Assembly (NCBI RefSeq): GCF_004011695.2
Contig: NC_082406.1
Coordinates: forward strand, 744,001 to 808,000
Reading direction: 5' to 3'
Source: Ascochyta rabiei
Lineage: Eukaryota; Ascomycota; Dothideomycetes; Pleosporales; Didymellaceae
Length of the DNA stretch: 64,000 nucleotides
Shown: piece after piece, positions 22,968 through 33,893 of the stretch
How the letters are laid out: each line of letters opens with the position of its first letter
Position numbering within the stretch: position 1 is the stretch's first letter
The notes under the pieces: generated by a model
Databases searched by the model: none
What the model saw: the letters and a program-made list of their open reading frames with translations, nothing else
Told to the model about the DNA's origin: nothing
Translations under genes and position numbers: made by a program

Positions 22968-23303
22968 ATGGTCTTCCATTACGAGTGGACGATACCATCC
23001 GAGGCTCTTCGAGCTCAAGCAGTCACGAATACTCGACATTTCAAACGGTCAACCGGCCTTGGTCTCGCATTTGGTCTCAGCACTGGTTTTGGTGTCTTCA
23101 CTATCGTGTTACTTTTTCTACTCATATGGTGTCTGCGGCGAAGACACAAAAAGCGCAAAGAGTTGGGAATCACACGGAAGACTCACGATGAGACAGGCCT
23201 TTATTGCACCTGTCAGCTTTGCTCGGGATGCAAAATGAAACGAGGTGGCGGGTACGAGGGTCAGGCATGCTGGAATTGTAAGGAGCAATGCACCGGGAAT
23301 TGA
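22968..23303 (+). CDS. Small single-pass membrane protein with Cys-rich tail
   Basis: An unrecognised 111-residue protein. The start has a good context (CACCATGG). Residues about 28-55 form one hydrophobic segment (GLAFGLSTGFGVFTIVLLFL, continuing to LIWCL). RRRHKKRK then follows, which predicts a cytoplasmic C-terminal tail. The tail holds seven cysteines in CTCQLCSGC and CWNCKEQC, a spacing that could bind metal or be lipid-modified. No intron is needed. It may be lineage-specific, and expression is unproven. The neighbours do not suggest a role. Confidence 0.6.
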   Translation: MVFHYEWTIPSEALRAQAVTNTRHFKRSTGLGLAFGLSTGFGVFTIVLLFLLIWCLRRRHKKRKELGITRKTHDETGLYCTCQLCSGCKMKRGGGYEGQACWNCKEQCTGN

Positions 23304-25441
23304 TAATGGACATGGTGCTGCGTTGTATTTGGTTGACTAGAAGTTACATTTCGAGGGCCACGGAAGGACAAGGATGGCTTTTGACTATTCAGCAGCGATA
23401 CACAGCGACATTATAACCCCAAGCCATTGGACATACCAGTTCCTTGCCTCAGCCGTTTTTCCAGTACCTGCTGGCGCGAACACGATTTTTCCAATCGGAG
23501 TTGAGGTTCTGAATACTAGCATTCTGCACCTTGACCGCCCTTAATCTGTTTGGCACATCTTCAGCTTGAGCACAGATAACGGTGTTGTGCCCTAACTATG
23601 GTGACATAAACCAGCATGCTCAGCATGAAAAACTTACGAACTTCGTCTTTTCACAGAGGCTCGTTGCCACGCTGGGCTATTGGAGGGACATCAAACCCGC
23701 AAAAACGTTCGAAGGGGAAAGTTGCATTTTTTGTTTTTTGCTTTAGCGGTGCTTTCTGTTCGCAATATTGTTTTGTACAGTTTGGTCACTGCCTTCCACA
23801 TCTTAAATAGCGGAAATGATATGCTTGAGCCTGTCCTTTCTTTGCCGTACAGATTGTATGCCTCGCCAATAGTACTCAAAGGCTTCAGATTGTAGACCAG
23901 ATTGACGGCGTCCGACACGTCTGCATCAACAATGAAGATGTCCTCTGAGTCTTGCGCAATGAGCAAAACGTCTTGCGACAAAGCGCCTCATGAGACTACC
24001 CTGTTTGCGAGACCTGCGTATAGGCCGTTGTCAAGATAGTGGAAACGGACCTGCTATCGACAATTGTGTCGATCTCAACGCTGTTTCCGGGGCTCATACG
24101 CTCATACCCCGTCTAACTCCGGCTTTTAAAGGCCTCCAGCTCTGATTGCAGACCACCTGGACTTCGAGACTAATTGATTTTATGTTTCTAGCTAGTTTCT
24201 CTTCACTTTAGTATTATAGGTTCAAAGCCTACATTCGCGGGCATCCGAAAGCCCACACGATGTAGACAGAGTAGAGGAGACAAGACTAGTGGAGATAGAT
24301 TAGAAAAGACAACACAAACACATAAGACAATTAAGCCACTAAGAAAGGAATTAAACGAGCTTTAGAAGACTTTTAGGTTTAGTTGTGTAGTTAAGACGCT
24401 TTAGCGAACCCAGTACAGAAACTTACCGAGGGTCTTTCTTCGATAAGTAGAGCAAGCCGCCACTCAATATGGAGCCAATACTTCCAGACGTTGCAGAGAA
24501 ATAAGCGAAATTTTTAAAGAAAGGGACAGCACATCCTTTCCAGCAATCATTACAAGCTTTTGCATCATCGAATTCATCCGATCAGTTGATGCTAGTGTCC
24601 TGACTTTCCTCGTCAGAGCCATTGCTAGGGATCTCCATACGAGCACAGTATACTTATATTGGTGCAGTGCTGCATATCTCTTCAGTATGACAGTCACACA
24701 GCCGGTGTTTGGAGGTATCGCTGAGATCATTGGGAAAGTGACATGCACGCTTTCCGTCACAGTCATCTTCATAGTTGCAAGCATTGCATGTGCCGCAGCG
24801 AATAAAATCAGTTGGCTCATCTCAGCACGAGCGGTAAGGTAATATAATATCTCTCTGTACTTAACACCACCAAGAGGCCAGTGTTGATAATTTTGGAACT
24901 ATAACTTCAAGGTCTAGGTTCCGGAGGAGCTGACATGGCGTTTAATATTGTTATTGTTCTAGACTACAGGTGATGGAGATATAGGGGATTGAAACTTGGC
25001 GTTGTACTAGTCCACGGTAAACAGGCCATCTGAGGTTTGCAAGGCTCACGTACGAAAAATATCAGTATCTCTGGAGCATGAAGGCCTAATCACAAATATA
25101 TACCAATCAAAGCGTCGTCATCTTAGTGATATCATTTTGCTGGTAGCTTGAACAAAACCCCAAGGGGGACTTCCAACTCCATATCATCACAAAAATTGAT
25201 CATAGCAGAACGGATCCGATTTGATGCAATGCGTAACGATCAGAACACTGTGTTGATGTTATGGGAGTAAAAACTGATGTTGGTGTTGCACATGTGATGC
25301 AGCTGTGACGTAACCGTATGCGATCTCTATCTTGAACGTCATGGATAGCCTATTTAATCTCAGCAGGCAACACGCGCCTTTAAAAGTTGATCCCAAAAGC
25401 TATCAAACTTCCCAAAAACACTCCAGTCCCACACAACCAAG
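23304..25441. other. Gene-poor 2.1 kb stretch
   Basis: No intact gene was found. About 24170-24425 is purine- and TA-rich and looks like a short RIP-mutated relic. A minus-strand frame at 23691-23981 (96 codons, no ATG start) has ordinary protein-like composition but no family I recognise. A Cys-rich frame is listed separately. Near 25350 a TATTTAA lies about 90 bp before the SDR start codon and could be its core promoter. Confidence 0.45.
24654..24821 (-). other. Cys-rich open fragment, possible orphan exon
   Basis: A 55-codon minus-strand frame carries eight cysteines (RCGTCNACNYEDDC, then KRACHF, CDCHTEEIC), a density not expected by chance. It has no ATG. A TGA lies directly upstream, and an AG just inside it could be a splice acceptor. 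It overlaps the start of another frame beginning MSQLILFAAAHAMLATM. It may be an exon of a small secreted protein or a relic. Confidence 0.3.
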
Positions 25442-26557
25442 ATGCAATCAGTGCTAGGCAAAGTCATTGGCCCCAAGGAGGTCCACCCCGAGAACCTTGA
25501 CGGTCGCGTCGCAGTCGTGACTGGTGGCGCACTCGGTATCGGGTACATCGTCTTGAAACCTTGGGAATCACTTTTTGAACTGACAAGAACGCAGGTATGA
25601 AGTCAGCCGCGCGCTAGCTCTTGCTGGCGTGAAAGTGATCATGGTAAACCGCAAAGAAGAGCAAGGAACCGATGCCATTGAAACAATCAGGAAGGAGAAG
25701 TCAGATGCTCAAGTCGAGTGGAAGCACTGCGATATGGGCAACTTGAACGAAGTCAAGAACGTTTTCACCGAGATTCGCAACTCGCTGGATCGCCTTGACT
25801 TCCTCGTGCTCTCAGCAGGTATCAACACCAACCAGTACGGCACAGATGCAGACGGCATTGACCGCCATTTTGGCGTCAACTGGCTCGGGCATTTCTATGT
25901 CTGCAACCAGCTGTGGCCGCTACTGCGCAAGACAGGCAAGCTGGGCGAGAAGCCAGCACCCAGGGTGGTGTTCGAGGCGAGTGAGATGCACCGCACTGCG
26001 CCGTCCAACGTGCACTTTGCCAGTCTGGATGAGCTCAACAATCCCGACATTGGGCCCACACAGTTGTACGGACGTACAAAGCTGGCTATGATCTTGGGCG
26101 CTAAGTACGGGCTGCGAGACCGCGTTATCAAGCCCAACAGCGATAACGTATACGCGTTGAGTGTGCACCCTGGCGCCGTAAGTCGAAAATGCTCGATGAA
26201 ATACTAAGTGCGCGATACTGACGAATACATTAGGTCAACACAGCAATGCAACAGCAATGGAAAGACGCCTATCCAGGTATCACCGGCGTGCTCCTCACCA
26301 ACGCCATGCTGACGATCGGGCGGTCTCCAGAACAAGGCTCTTACAGCGCGCTGTGGGCGTTGACAGATCCTTCGATTGAGGAGAAGGATCTCAACGGGTA
26401 CTACTTCGCGGACCCCGGGCAGCCGGGCAAGGAGACAGCGCAGGCTAGTGACCCAGCACTGGGCGCCGCGCTCTGGGATCTGAGTACGCGTCTCGTGAAG
26501 GAGAAGGTTGGCGACGACGCACTACTGGACTGGAATGCGGAGGGAAAGAAGAACTAA
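25442..26557 (+). CDS. Short-chain dehydrogenase/reductase
   Basis: A 335-residue SDR in three exons, 25442-25542, 25595-26177 and 26234-26557. The NAD(P)-binding motif TGGALGIGYEVSRALALAG spans the first junction. VLSAG replaces the usual NNAG, and YGRTK provides the catalytic Tyr and Lys. The spacing and the HPGAVNT stretch after the second junction resemble the retinol dehydrogenase/WW-oxidoreductase-like fungal SDRs that act on small-molecule alcohols or ketones. Substrate is unknown. No signal peptide is seen. It converges on the ABHD12-like gene, whose 3' end is only 61 bp away. Confidence 0.92.
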
Positions 26558-26618
26558 GTACGCCGTGCGTACGTCTAGACGAGATCCCTCTAATGACCGA
26601 AAAACGGACACTCCACCC

Positions 26619-27830
26619 TCAATTCTTTACCTCATCCTGACTATGAAAAGCCCGAGCAACCGCGAGACTGACGACTGGGTAGCTCATAATGCGATCGTGC
26701 AAACCATGCTTCACAATCTGCTCGCGGACAACCCCTCCCTCCCCACGCCAGTCCATCTCCCATCCTCCCGCACCAAGTGGAACCCTCTCTACAACCTTTC
26801 TCCTTTCCAGGTCTTCAAACGTCACGGACGATTCGGTATCTAGCGTGGCGTTCACAGCATGCCAGAACAAGACATCTGAGTGCACCGTGGGGATATCGTA
26901 GTCGTCTTCGGCATGAATGAGGGTGATGTCGTACTTGCATGTGCGGCCTTGGATCCTAGTCGAATCCAGATGTCTGACGAGCGCAGCCAGTTTTTCCTGC
27001 GACGGCCACTTGCTGACGATGAAGTGATTTAGCAGCGTGAGCAGCCTAGGAAAGAGAGCTACGGGCGATAGTAGCGGAATTGTGCCGGCTACTTTATATG
27101 TCTTGGTCAACGAGGCTACGTCTGCAAAGGGCGCGACTAGCACGGTACCAGCGAAGAGCACAGGAGGTGATTGCGTAGCTAGGTGGTGCGTGAGGGATAG
27201 CGCTACGGCTGTTCCGATGGATTGCGCAAATACGACTATTCTCTCTGGAGGAACACCTGCTGTCTGTGTTGCAAAGTCGACAAGCGTAAGGGCGTCAGTC
27301 AGAAGCCCGGCTTCTGATGGCCACCCTGTACTTGTGCCGAAGCCGCGGTAGTCGATAACGAGCACATGGACATTTGTGGACGCTGCAGATAGCGCTCGAT
27401 AGCTCTGTGGTCGCCAGCCCGAGCCCAATGTTCCTGCTGCCCCGTGGAGGTACACGACCAGCTGTGCCGTAGGGTCGTCTTTCAGCAGGTTGAACGACAG
27501 CCGTTTTTCGACATCTTCACATAGCCCTGTAGGCTCGTCGCGAAGCTCATCTTGATGCTGACGATACGTCTCCAATGGCAAAATGTGCCACGCATGCAGA
27601 GTCTCGCCATCGGGCGTCTTCAAGTGGAAAGGCGTGACTTGATTTCTTAGAAACCCCCATTGCTCGGGTACATTCACGTCTTGAAACCAAGTAAGCGTTA
27701 CACGATGCAGGTAGATGACATGATCCTGCAGCGTTGGGATAGTGAGAAGCGAGATGAAGGCTGCGTAGATGCCAACAATACCGGCCAAGGTACCAAGAAG
27801 CGGTTTCAGCACGGCAGTCGCAGGTGCCAT
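26619..27830 (-). CDS. ABHD12-like alpha/beta hydrolase
   Basis: A 403-residue single-exon protein. An N-terminal hydrophobic helix (residues about 8-32) predicts a membrane anchor. The hydrolase fold begins with LVVYLHGAAGTLGSG (oxyanion region) and VLVIDYRGFGTSTG. The nucleophile elbow is VFAQSIGTAV, with Gly replaced by Ala before QSIG. The acid is probably in IHAEDDYDIP and the base His in KHGLHDRIMSYP. Animal ABHD12 is an ER-facing lysophospholipid/monoacylglycerol lipase, so a lipid hydrolase role is likely but not shown. The start is the first ATG of the frame, shortly before the anchor. Confidence 0.9.
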   Translation of the reverse strand: MAPATAVLKPLLGTLAGIVGIYAAFISLLTIPTLQDHVIYLHRVTLTWFQDVNVPEQWGFLRNQVTPFHLKTPDGETLHAWHILPLETYRQHQDELRDEPTGLCEDVEKRLSFNLLKDDPTAQLVVYLHGAAGTLGSGWRPQSYRALSAASTNVHVLVIDYRGFGTSTGWPSEAGLLTDALTLVDFATQTAGVPPERIVVFAQSIGTAVALSLTHHLATQSPPVLFAGTVLVAPFADVASLTKTYKVAGTIPLLSPVALFPRLLTLLNHFIVSKWPSQEKLAALVRHLDSTRIQGRTCKYDITLIHAEDDYDIPTVHSDVLFWHAVNATLDTESSVTFEDLERRKVVERVPLGAGGWEMDWRGEGGVVREQIVKHGLHDRIMSYPVVSLAVARAFHSQDEVKN

Positions 27831-28438
27831 GGTTTTTGAAGATAACCACGTGTCAGGATGTGAATGAGGAAGTTGCTAGAAGCGAGAGCGGTTGATATGC
27901 ATCTTTACTGCACGTGAAGGTGGGATGCACGCGATGGATCGCGTTTCGGACACCAGTGGTTGGCGCTTGGCGAACCAATCACAGGTCCATCAGCCTTTCC
28001 CCTGAGGCCGGTGCCATAGCGCTCCCGTATCGCCAATTTCGTTCCATGTTCTTCGCTTCGGCTCGCTGCCTGTTCTCGAAACGCTAACATTCGAAAGTCA
28101 TGACTGTGAAGTCATGGAGAATTGAAATATTGAGAGAGAGCAGGTCAGTATACGACGTTGAAGTCTTTTCTCGCCGAACACCTCTTGAATTCCCTCTACT
28201 CCAGCGTATATTTACTTTGCGGTCAAGCTCTGATGATATACAGTGTGCCGCTCCTGAAACAATGTGGCTTGATGACATACATATGCATGTGCATCCTGGC
28301 GCTTGTTGGTGGTGTCCAGTGTTTGCGTCCAGGTAGAACAGTGTATGTAGGGACCTTTCCCGCACATCTGTCTTATCTGTGCGTATATCCCATCCCCGGG
28401 AAGGGTCTGGCATTTTCTCTCTGTATGCTGTCATCGTA
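27831..28438. other. Shared upstream region, no gene seen
   Basis: This separates two divergently transcribed genes (the hydrolase and the membrane protein), so it must hold both promoters. No clear TATA element or repeat stands out. Confidence 0.5.
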
Positions 28439-29839
28439 ATGAATGCCTCGTACGTACCTTTGTCTTCTTTCCTTGTCATTTGCGTGCTCCTCAGCAGGTC
28501 TCTTGCTTCGGCCGGTTCAGTCAATGCCTGTAGTTTCCAGTCGGACGAGCTGGCACGGAATGCATCATCAGCTCGAGTGACGGCCTGGGTCGAGCAGCCC
28601 AACTTCCGAGGCACCTTCGACATCCTCTGGACCTGTCTTGTAACGATTGGCATCAGCACATACACTATGTTGTGTCTGAATATCCCTGCACCAAAAGACA
28701 CCTACCTGCAGCTGGTGGGTCGCCGGACGCTGTGGATGATTCTGGGGATCATGGGCCCTGAGTTCGTTCTTACATACGCTGCTGGGCAGTGGAGTAGAGC
28801 GAAGTGGTCAGTCAAAGCGTTCAAAGAGTCCGGGTACCACAAGTGGCACATGAGGCAGGCTTTCTTTGCTGATATGGGTGGTTTCGTCTTCCACCCGAGA
28901 GACGGCGATCCGTTTCCGCTCAATGCGACCCAACTACACTGGTTGATTCGCCATCAGTATGTTGACTTCCCAAGCGTAACAAAACGAGAGATTTGGGACA
29001 ATTCAAAGCAAGACACCTTCGCAAAGGTAATCACCGCCTTTCAAGTCAGCTACCTCATCATTCAATGCGCCGCGCGGGCCGCTCAGGGGCTTACCATCAC
29101 CACGCTCGAACTAAACGCCCTCGCCATTGTTGTCTGTTCACTAATGACATCATACGCCTGGCTTCATAAGCCTGCAGACGTCCACAGTCCCATTCATATA
29201 CATTCACCAAAAACCCTCGACGAGATCAAAGGCAACCAAGACTGGGATCTGACGCCCCTAGACTTCGTCGACGAGAATGGCCCAGGATACTCCGTGAACA
29301 TACAGCCGTTCATAAACATGCCCGTCATCCCGGCCGAACGGCCCATTCAGCGTATACCCAATGACCGCTTCCCTACGAACCCATACGGCATCCAAGAGTA
29401 CCTCCTGTGCCTTGCCACGCTCCTCTTCAGCGGCATACACGTGGCGGGGTGGAACTTTGACTTCCCCACTGCAACCGAGCGCACGCTGTGGCGCATTTCA
29501 TCGCTGCTGTTATTCGGCATCACGGCCGCGTTTTGGCTGTTCGAGACAATCGCGTCGTGGACCCGACTCGGGCGCTGGCGAATGGTCTGGCTGTACCTCT
29601 TCAACCGGGGCGGGCTTGAGAAGCACCGTGCTGGGCTGCGCAGGAAGGGGGCGTTGACTGTTGCGCGGAAGATGACGGAGATCCCTGTTCGTTGGGAGTT
29701 TGCGACCATCACGCCGCTGGCGATTGTGTATGGCATCGCGCGGCTGTACATGATCGCGGAGGCTGTTGCAGAGTTGAGGAATGTTAGTGCCACGGCTTAT
29801 GTTAATGTCGAGTGGACCAACTTCATCCCTCATGTGTAA
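28439..29839 (+). CDS. Multi-pass fungal membrane protein, function unknown
   Basis: A single-exon protein of 466 residues. I start it at the ATG at 28439, because what follows (MNASYVPLSSFLVICVLLSR) is a good signal sequence. The frame is open further upstream but has no ATG there. A luminal segment follows, then hydrophobic stretches at TFDILWTCLVTIGISTY, RTLWMILGIMGPEFVLTYAA, VITAFQVSYLIIQCAARAA, ITTLELNALAIVVCSLM, YLLCLATLLFSGIHVAGWNF, ISSLLLFGITAAFWLFETIA and a final ITPLAIVYGIARLYMIAE. Similar uncharacterised proteins are widespread in filamentous ascomycetes. I know of no assigned function. A central soluble loop carries a Pro/His-rich segment. Confidence 0.87.
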   Translation: MNASYVPLSSFLVICVLLSRSLASAGSVNACSFQSDELARNASSARVTAWVEQPNFRGTFDILWTCLVTIGISTYTMLCLNIPAPKDTYLQLVGRRTLWMILGIMGPEFVLTYAAGQWSRAKWSVKAFKESGYHKWHMRQAFFADMGGFVFHPRDGDPFPLNATQLHWLIRHQYVDFPSVTKREIWDNSKQDTFAKVITAFQVSYLIIQCAARAAQGLTITTLELNALAIVVCSLMTSYAWLHKPADVHSPIHIHSPKTLDEIKGNQDWDLTPLDFVDENGPGYSVNIQPFINMPVIPAERPIQRIPNDRFPTNPYGIQEYLLCLATLLFSGIHVAGWNFDFPTATERTLWRISSLLLFGITAAFWLFETIASWTRLGRWRMVWLYLFNRGGLEKHRAGLRRKGALTVARKMTEIPVRWEFATITPLAIVYGIARLYMIAEAVAELRNVSATAYVNVEWTNFIPHV

Positions 29840-30498
29840 ATGTGGTATGATAACGTATAAATGTAGTATGATAACGTAGTTAACATTGGTGGCTTCGATG
29901 TCGAGTCAGGATGGCAAGCCGGCAATATAAGTGATCGCTACCACGTCCTCTTATGTGCCGTCACCGCGCTCACTGAAGATAACATATGTCGTTTATTGAC
30001 AAGGAATCCTGATGTGTACAGCGAGAATCGAGACATCGTGCCATCGTATTATGTCAACTACCCAATCACCAAATCTCAACCCCCAGTTCCACCCTGAGTC
30101 ACAAAGGAACGACACGCAGAATTATTGATAGTGATGAATTCGAGGTGTAGTTCAGTGGTATCTTCATCCTTCCGTAACGGATAGTTCTGACCGACATCTC
30201 CCAAGAAACAAAGAACAAGGCAAACGACCCGCCACGCACCAAACACAAGTGAGCTCCAAGCCGTAGGTATTCAAAAAAGTGCAAAGACGCAGTGGACAAC
30301 ATCAAAAAACACGTATATTCAGAACGTCTGCTCCAGAACCCCATCGAGGGAGTCTGCGGGAGCTGGATGAGAAGAATCTCAAACCACCCGTGGACACGAG
30401 TAGCGCCCAGGAAATAGAGGGATGATATATAACACACAAAGCCCAAACCGCGTCAAACAAACAAACACACACACGAGGATCGAGAGCAACCCATCCCG
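29840..30498. other. Convergent 3' intergenic region
   Basis: This lies between the 3' ends of the membrane-protein and annexin genes. TATGATAACGTA occurs twice near 29846-29877. No gene was found. Confidence 0.5.
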
Positions 30499-32094
30499 TT
30501 ACGGCTTGACACAAGCAACCATCAACCTCTCGTAATCGCCCCTGGTCTCGCCTTCGATTCGCTTGACCAGATCCTTGCCAAACTTCTTCCTGTACTCGTT
30601 GCTAACCGCGTTCATGAAGTTGCGATCCCAATGGCACCTGACGACGCGCTGAACGAGCAGGATGTCCTTTGTGCCTAGGCCGGCCATGCTCTCTTCCAAG
30701 CGGACGGCTTCGGCCAGCGGACGGTTGTGCGCGCGCGCTAGGAACAGAAGGAGCGCGTCTTGCATGTGGCCCGAGAAAGCGGATTTCAGTACGGCGGTGA
30801 GGTCTTTGTGGAAGCGCTGCTGGTACGACTGTGCGATGGCGCGCAGCTGGGCGTCGTTTTTCGAAGTCAGGATTTGACATACTTGGGCTGCATTCTTGCT
30901 GACCATATTGCCGATGCCGGCTTGCAGGTCTGTGACGGCTTGCTCGATTTCTTGGGGGATCACTGGGTGCGAGTCCTCGGCGCGTCTTGCGGCGGTGATC
31001 ATCACGTACATTTGCTCGGTTCCAGCGCTCAGGTCGCCGCGGAGATCTGTCTCGAGGCTCTTTTTGAAAAGAACCTGGTATTGTTGCTTGATGGCGTTGA
31101 TGTCTGCGTTGCTGCGGTTGATGAGGATGTCGTCTAGGATGGCTTCTTTGGTACCCATGCCCTTCATCGCGTTGAAGAGGTTGTGACAGTCGGACATTAG
31201 CGGGCCGCGGGCAATTTCTACCAGACCTTCTTTGAAGTAGCTGCTAGTCTCTTTCTCAAGATCGTTGACCATGTTCCTCTTAAGTCTCTGGTCGTACTGT
31301 GTGCGGATGGTGTTGATCTGGATGGGGTCCTTCTTCGAGAGCGTCAAAATCAATGCCTTTTCATCCGTCCCGAAACCCTTCATTGCCTTGCGGATAACTT
31401 CAACATCCCGAGATACATCGATGTTGGCGGTCTGCTGAGGCCCGTATCCAAGAGATGGCTGGTTCGGAGGTCCGTATTGTTGCTGCTGAGGAGGGGGCTG
31501 ATATTGCCCTGGCGGGGGCGCACCATATTGTTGCTGCTGTGGGGGCGCTCCGTACTGTCCTTGCGGGGGTGGTGCTCCGTACTGCCCTGGTGGAGGCGGT
31601 GCGCCATACTGGCCTGGAGGTGGTGCGCCATACTGGCCTGGAGGTGGTGCCCCGTATTGGCCTGGAGGTGGAGCTCCATACTGTCCTTGCGGAGCAGGCG
31701 GCTGACCCCACTGCTGCTGCTGATGCTGCTGAGGTGGGGGAGCGCCGTACTGGCCTTGAGGTGGCGCGCCATACTGATTAGGTGGCGGCGCGCCGTACTG
31801 GCCAGGAGGTGGCTGACCCCATTGCTGCTGTGGTGGGGGAGCGCCGTACTGACCCTGGGGTGGATATTGTTGATTCTGCATTGGTGGTTGCCCGTAGCCT
31901 TGTGGGGGACCTTGCTGATACTGTGGCTGCTGGCCGTAGGGTTCTGGCAAGTATTAATACAAGTCGGTCTGACTGCCAAGTTGCGGCACAGCCGATCTGT
32001 ACACAGAAACAGATGCACAGCCCGAGAGAGGGTCTGACTTACGGCCTTGATAGGGCGGTTGCCCGTAGCCACCCGGTGGTTGGTTGTACGCCAT
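30499..32094 (-). CDS. Annexin with Pro/Gln/Tyr-rich N-terminal repeats
   Basis: A 498-residue annexin in two exons, 32043-32094 and 30499-31943, with a 99-bp intron. The splice joins GGYGQPPYQG to QPYGQQPQYQ, preserving the repeat. Residues about 1-175 are low complexity, with about a dozen GQYGAPPP-type units. Four annexin repeats follow. The first has the GFGTDEKALI calcium-loop region, the second GMGTKEAILDDIL, the third is divergent (NMVSKNAAQVCQIL), and the fourth has GLGTKDILLVQRVVRCHWDR. The protein should bind phospholipid in a calcium-dependent way at the cytoplasmic face of membranes. The N-terminal repeat resembles those of annexin VII/XI and fungal anxC-type proteins and may favour condensation or vesicle tethering. 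Confidence 0.95.
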
Positions 32095-32834
32095 AGCTGT
32101 GCTGCAAGTGCTCTAGTTGGCCTCTGGAATGCGTAAGCGCTACGGAGTGTGCTTGAGCGCACAGTTTCGGGAGACAGACACGGAAGAGCAGCCAGAGAAG
32201 ATGTGGCCTTTGAAGCGGCCCTGGATAAGTGTAAGATCCTGTGGGGGTTGGCGCAACCAGAGATGACGAGGGGCTGTGTGGAAATGTTTGCGCCTGTTGT
32301 TGCTCAGCCCCGCGGTAGTGGGGTGAAGAAATGACGACAACCCGTCAACAAAGCCACAAAACAGCCAATGCTGCCCAGCAATTAGTCGTCGTTCTCGGCT
32401 GGGCTGTCCGGCGCTTCTCCCTGACTCGATAGCTTTCATGGTTCGCAGGTCAGGCGCGCAGCACTATCGCTGCCTAAACTAATCGCAAGCACATGGCAAG
32501 CGTTAGCGCGTAAGGCTGTGCGCGATCAGTGGACAACGCCAAGGTACACGCGCCACAATCACGGACGAAACGCCGTCTTGCTGGATGCAGTCTATGGTGG
32601 AGGATAATTACAACGTTACAACCATCAAGATATCAGAATGCTCTTCTCCAGATACACATAGCATCCACATCGAGACCGAAGCTTTACATGTGTGCATGCT
32701 CTACCAAAATCCCTATATCAGAGTACAAATTGGGTATCGACAGAACCAGATTCCAGGCGAGCCAGCGCCGATATGCTCCTAATATCTTATCAACATTAAC
32801 ATCAGTGATTCTCCCCATGCTCAGCAACTGATGA
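32095..32834. other. Annexin upstream region, no gene seen
   Basis: This holds the annexin 5' region and the downstream flank of the next minus-strand gene. Small plus-strand frames (32529-32831) show no domain. Confidence 0.5.
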
Positions 32835-33602
32835 TCAACGACGCTCGCCATTCAGCTTCATCCCTCCCTTTCTCACCAAACTCATCAAACTTCCTCCGAG
32901 TGTGGGCCTCCTCTCGAGATCCCTGTTCTTGTGATACTTGCTGACCTCTTTCTTGTCCCAATCTCCGTATTCCTTTACCGGCATTGGATCAGGATACACA
33001 GAAGCCTGGCCCTCGTTCCCGTTGCCGTAATTGTATCGGTCGTCGTAATTGCCGTAACCGATTTGTGAATGTTGTGGGGGATAGTCGTGGTAGGCGTGTG
33101 CCGACTGGTAGGAGCGTGCCGATTCATAGCTTTGACGGGGATCGTAGCCGTAGGCAGAGGAGGATGAGCGGCGACGGCGGTGGTGGTGGTGCGTGGGCGA
33201 GCCCGACATCACAGCTGGCTGGGATGGAGGAGAATACTGGTAATTCTCCGGAATCGGTTGCTGTTGCAGGATAGGCGCAAGGTGCTGCACTGGGTACGAG
33301 TTTGAGTATGGACTCGAGGGGGGAGGATACAAAGGAGAAGTGCCGTGACCATGAGTGTAACCCGAGGATCGTCGTCTGTTTGATGTCGGAATGGCAATGG
33401 GATTGGATGTGGATGGTGGTTGCTGGTACGGCGCCGTGGGTGGTTGGGGAAAATAACTGCCCTGTTGTTGCTGTGGGTATGACGCCGAGGCTGGAGTTGT
33501 TGGATAGGGAGGGTTCGATTGCGAGCGTGCCCGTTGCTGCTGCGATGCCGGTTGAAAACCGGGGTGCAGGTGTCCCGAATGGGCCGAGCCATAGGAAGAC
33601 AT
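32835..33602 (-). CDS. Low-complexity Gln/Pro/Ser/Tyr-rich protein
   Basis: The preferred start at 33602 (context TTCACCATGTCT) gives 255 residues beginning MSSYGSAHSGHLHPGFQPA. The frame stays open upstream to an ATG at 33893, adding 97 residues (MEVKDICSGVQTL...) of different, non-repetitive composition that may be 5' leader. Most of the protein is disordered, with poly-Gln, His4/Arg4 (THHHHRRRRSSSS) and Tyr/Gly/Asn-rich stretches. The end is more ordered and basic (MPVKEYGDWDKKEVSKYHKN, then GGSLMSLVRKGGMKLNGERR) and is probably the functional part. No family assigned. Confidence 0.72.
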   Translation of the reverse strand: MSSYGSAHSGHLHPGFQPASQQQRARSQSNPPYPTTPASASYPQQQQGSYFPQPPTAPYQQPPSTSNPIAIPTSNRRRSSGYTHGHGTSPLYPPPSSPYSNSYPVQHLAPILQQQPIPENYQYSPPSQPAVMSGSPTHHHHRRRRSSSSAYGYDPRQSYESARSYQSAHAYHDYPPQHSQIGYGNYDDRYNYGNGNEGQASVYPDPMPVKEYGDWDKKEVSKYHKNRDLERRPTLGGSLMSLVRKGGMKLNGERR

Positions 33603-33893
33603 GGTGAAGTCCTCTGGATAGAAGAGGCGGTATGCTATTAGGAGGTCCGTTTTGGCGACTTGGGCGATCGAGTTCTCTGTGATGTATAGTAATCCTTGGG
33701 TCTTGGCCACGAAGGCAGATCCTGTTTTCGAGCTGGATGTCGTATGCGGCTGGTCCTGATGTGAACCGTCTTGCAGATTGCGCTTTTCAACCGAAATGCT
33801 GGGTCCTGCTTCAGAACAGGTAAGTGTCAATGGTGCTGAATGCAATTGATCCTGCAGCGTCTGAACGCCTGAACATATATCTTTCACTTCCAT

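Noticed and set aside
23691..23981. Minus-strand 96-codon frame as a gene
   Set aside because: It lacks an ATG start, has an in-frame stop just upstream and shows no family resemblance. It is kept only as a remark on the gene-poor stretch.
30145..30175. Sequence GTGTAGTTCAGTGGTA resembling a tRNA D arm (A box)
   Set aside because: No matching T arm (GGTTCGANTCC) follows at the right distance, and no acceptor stem can be formed.
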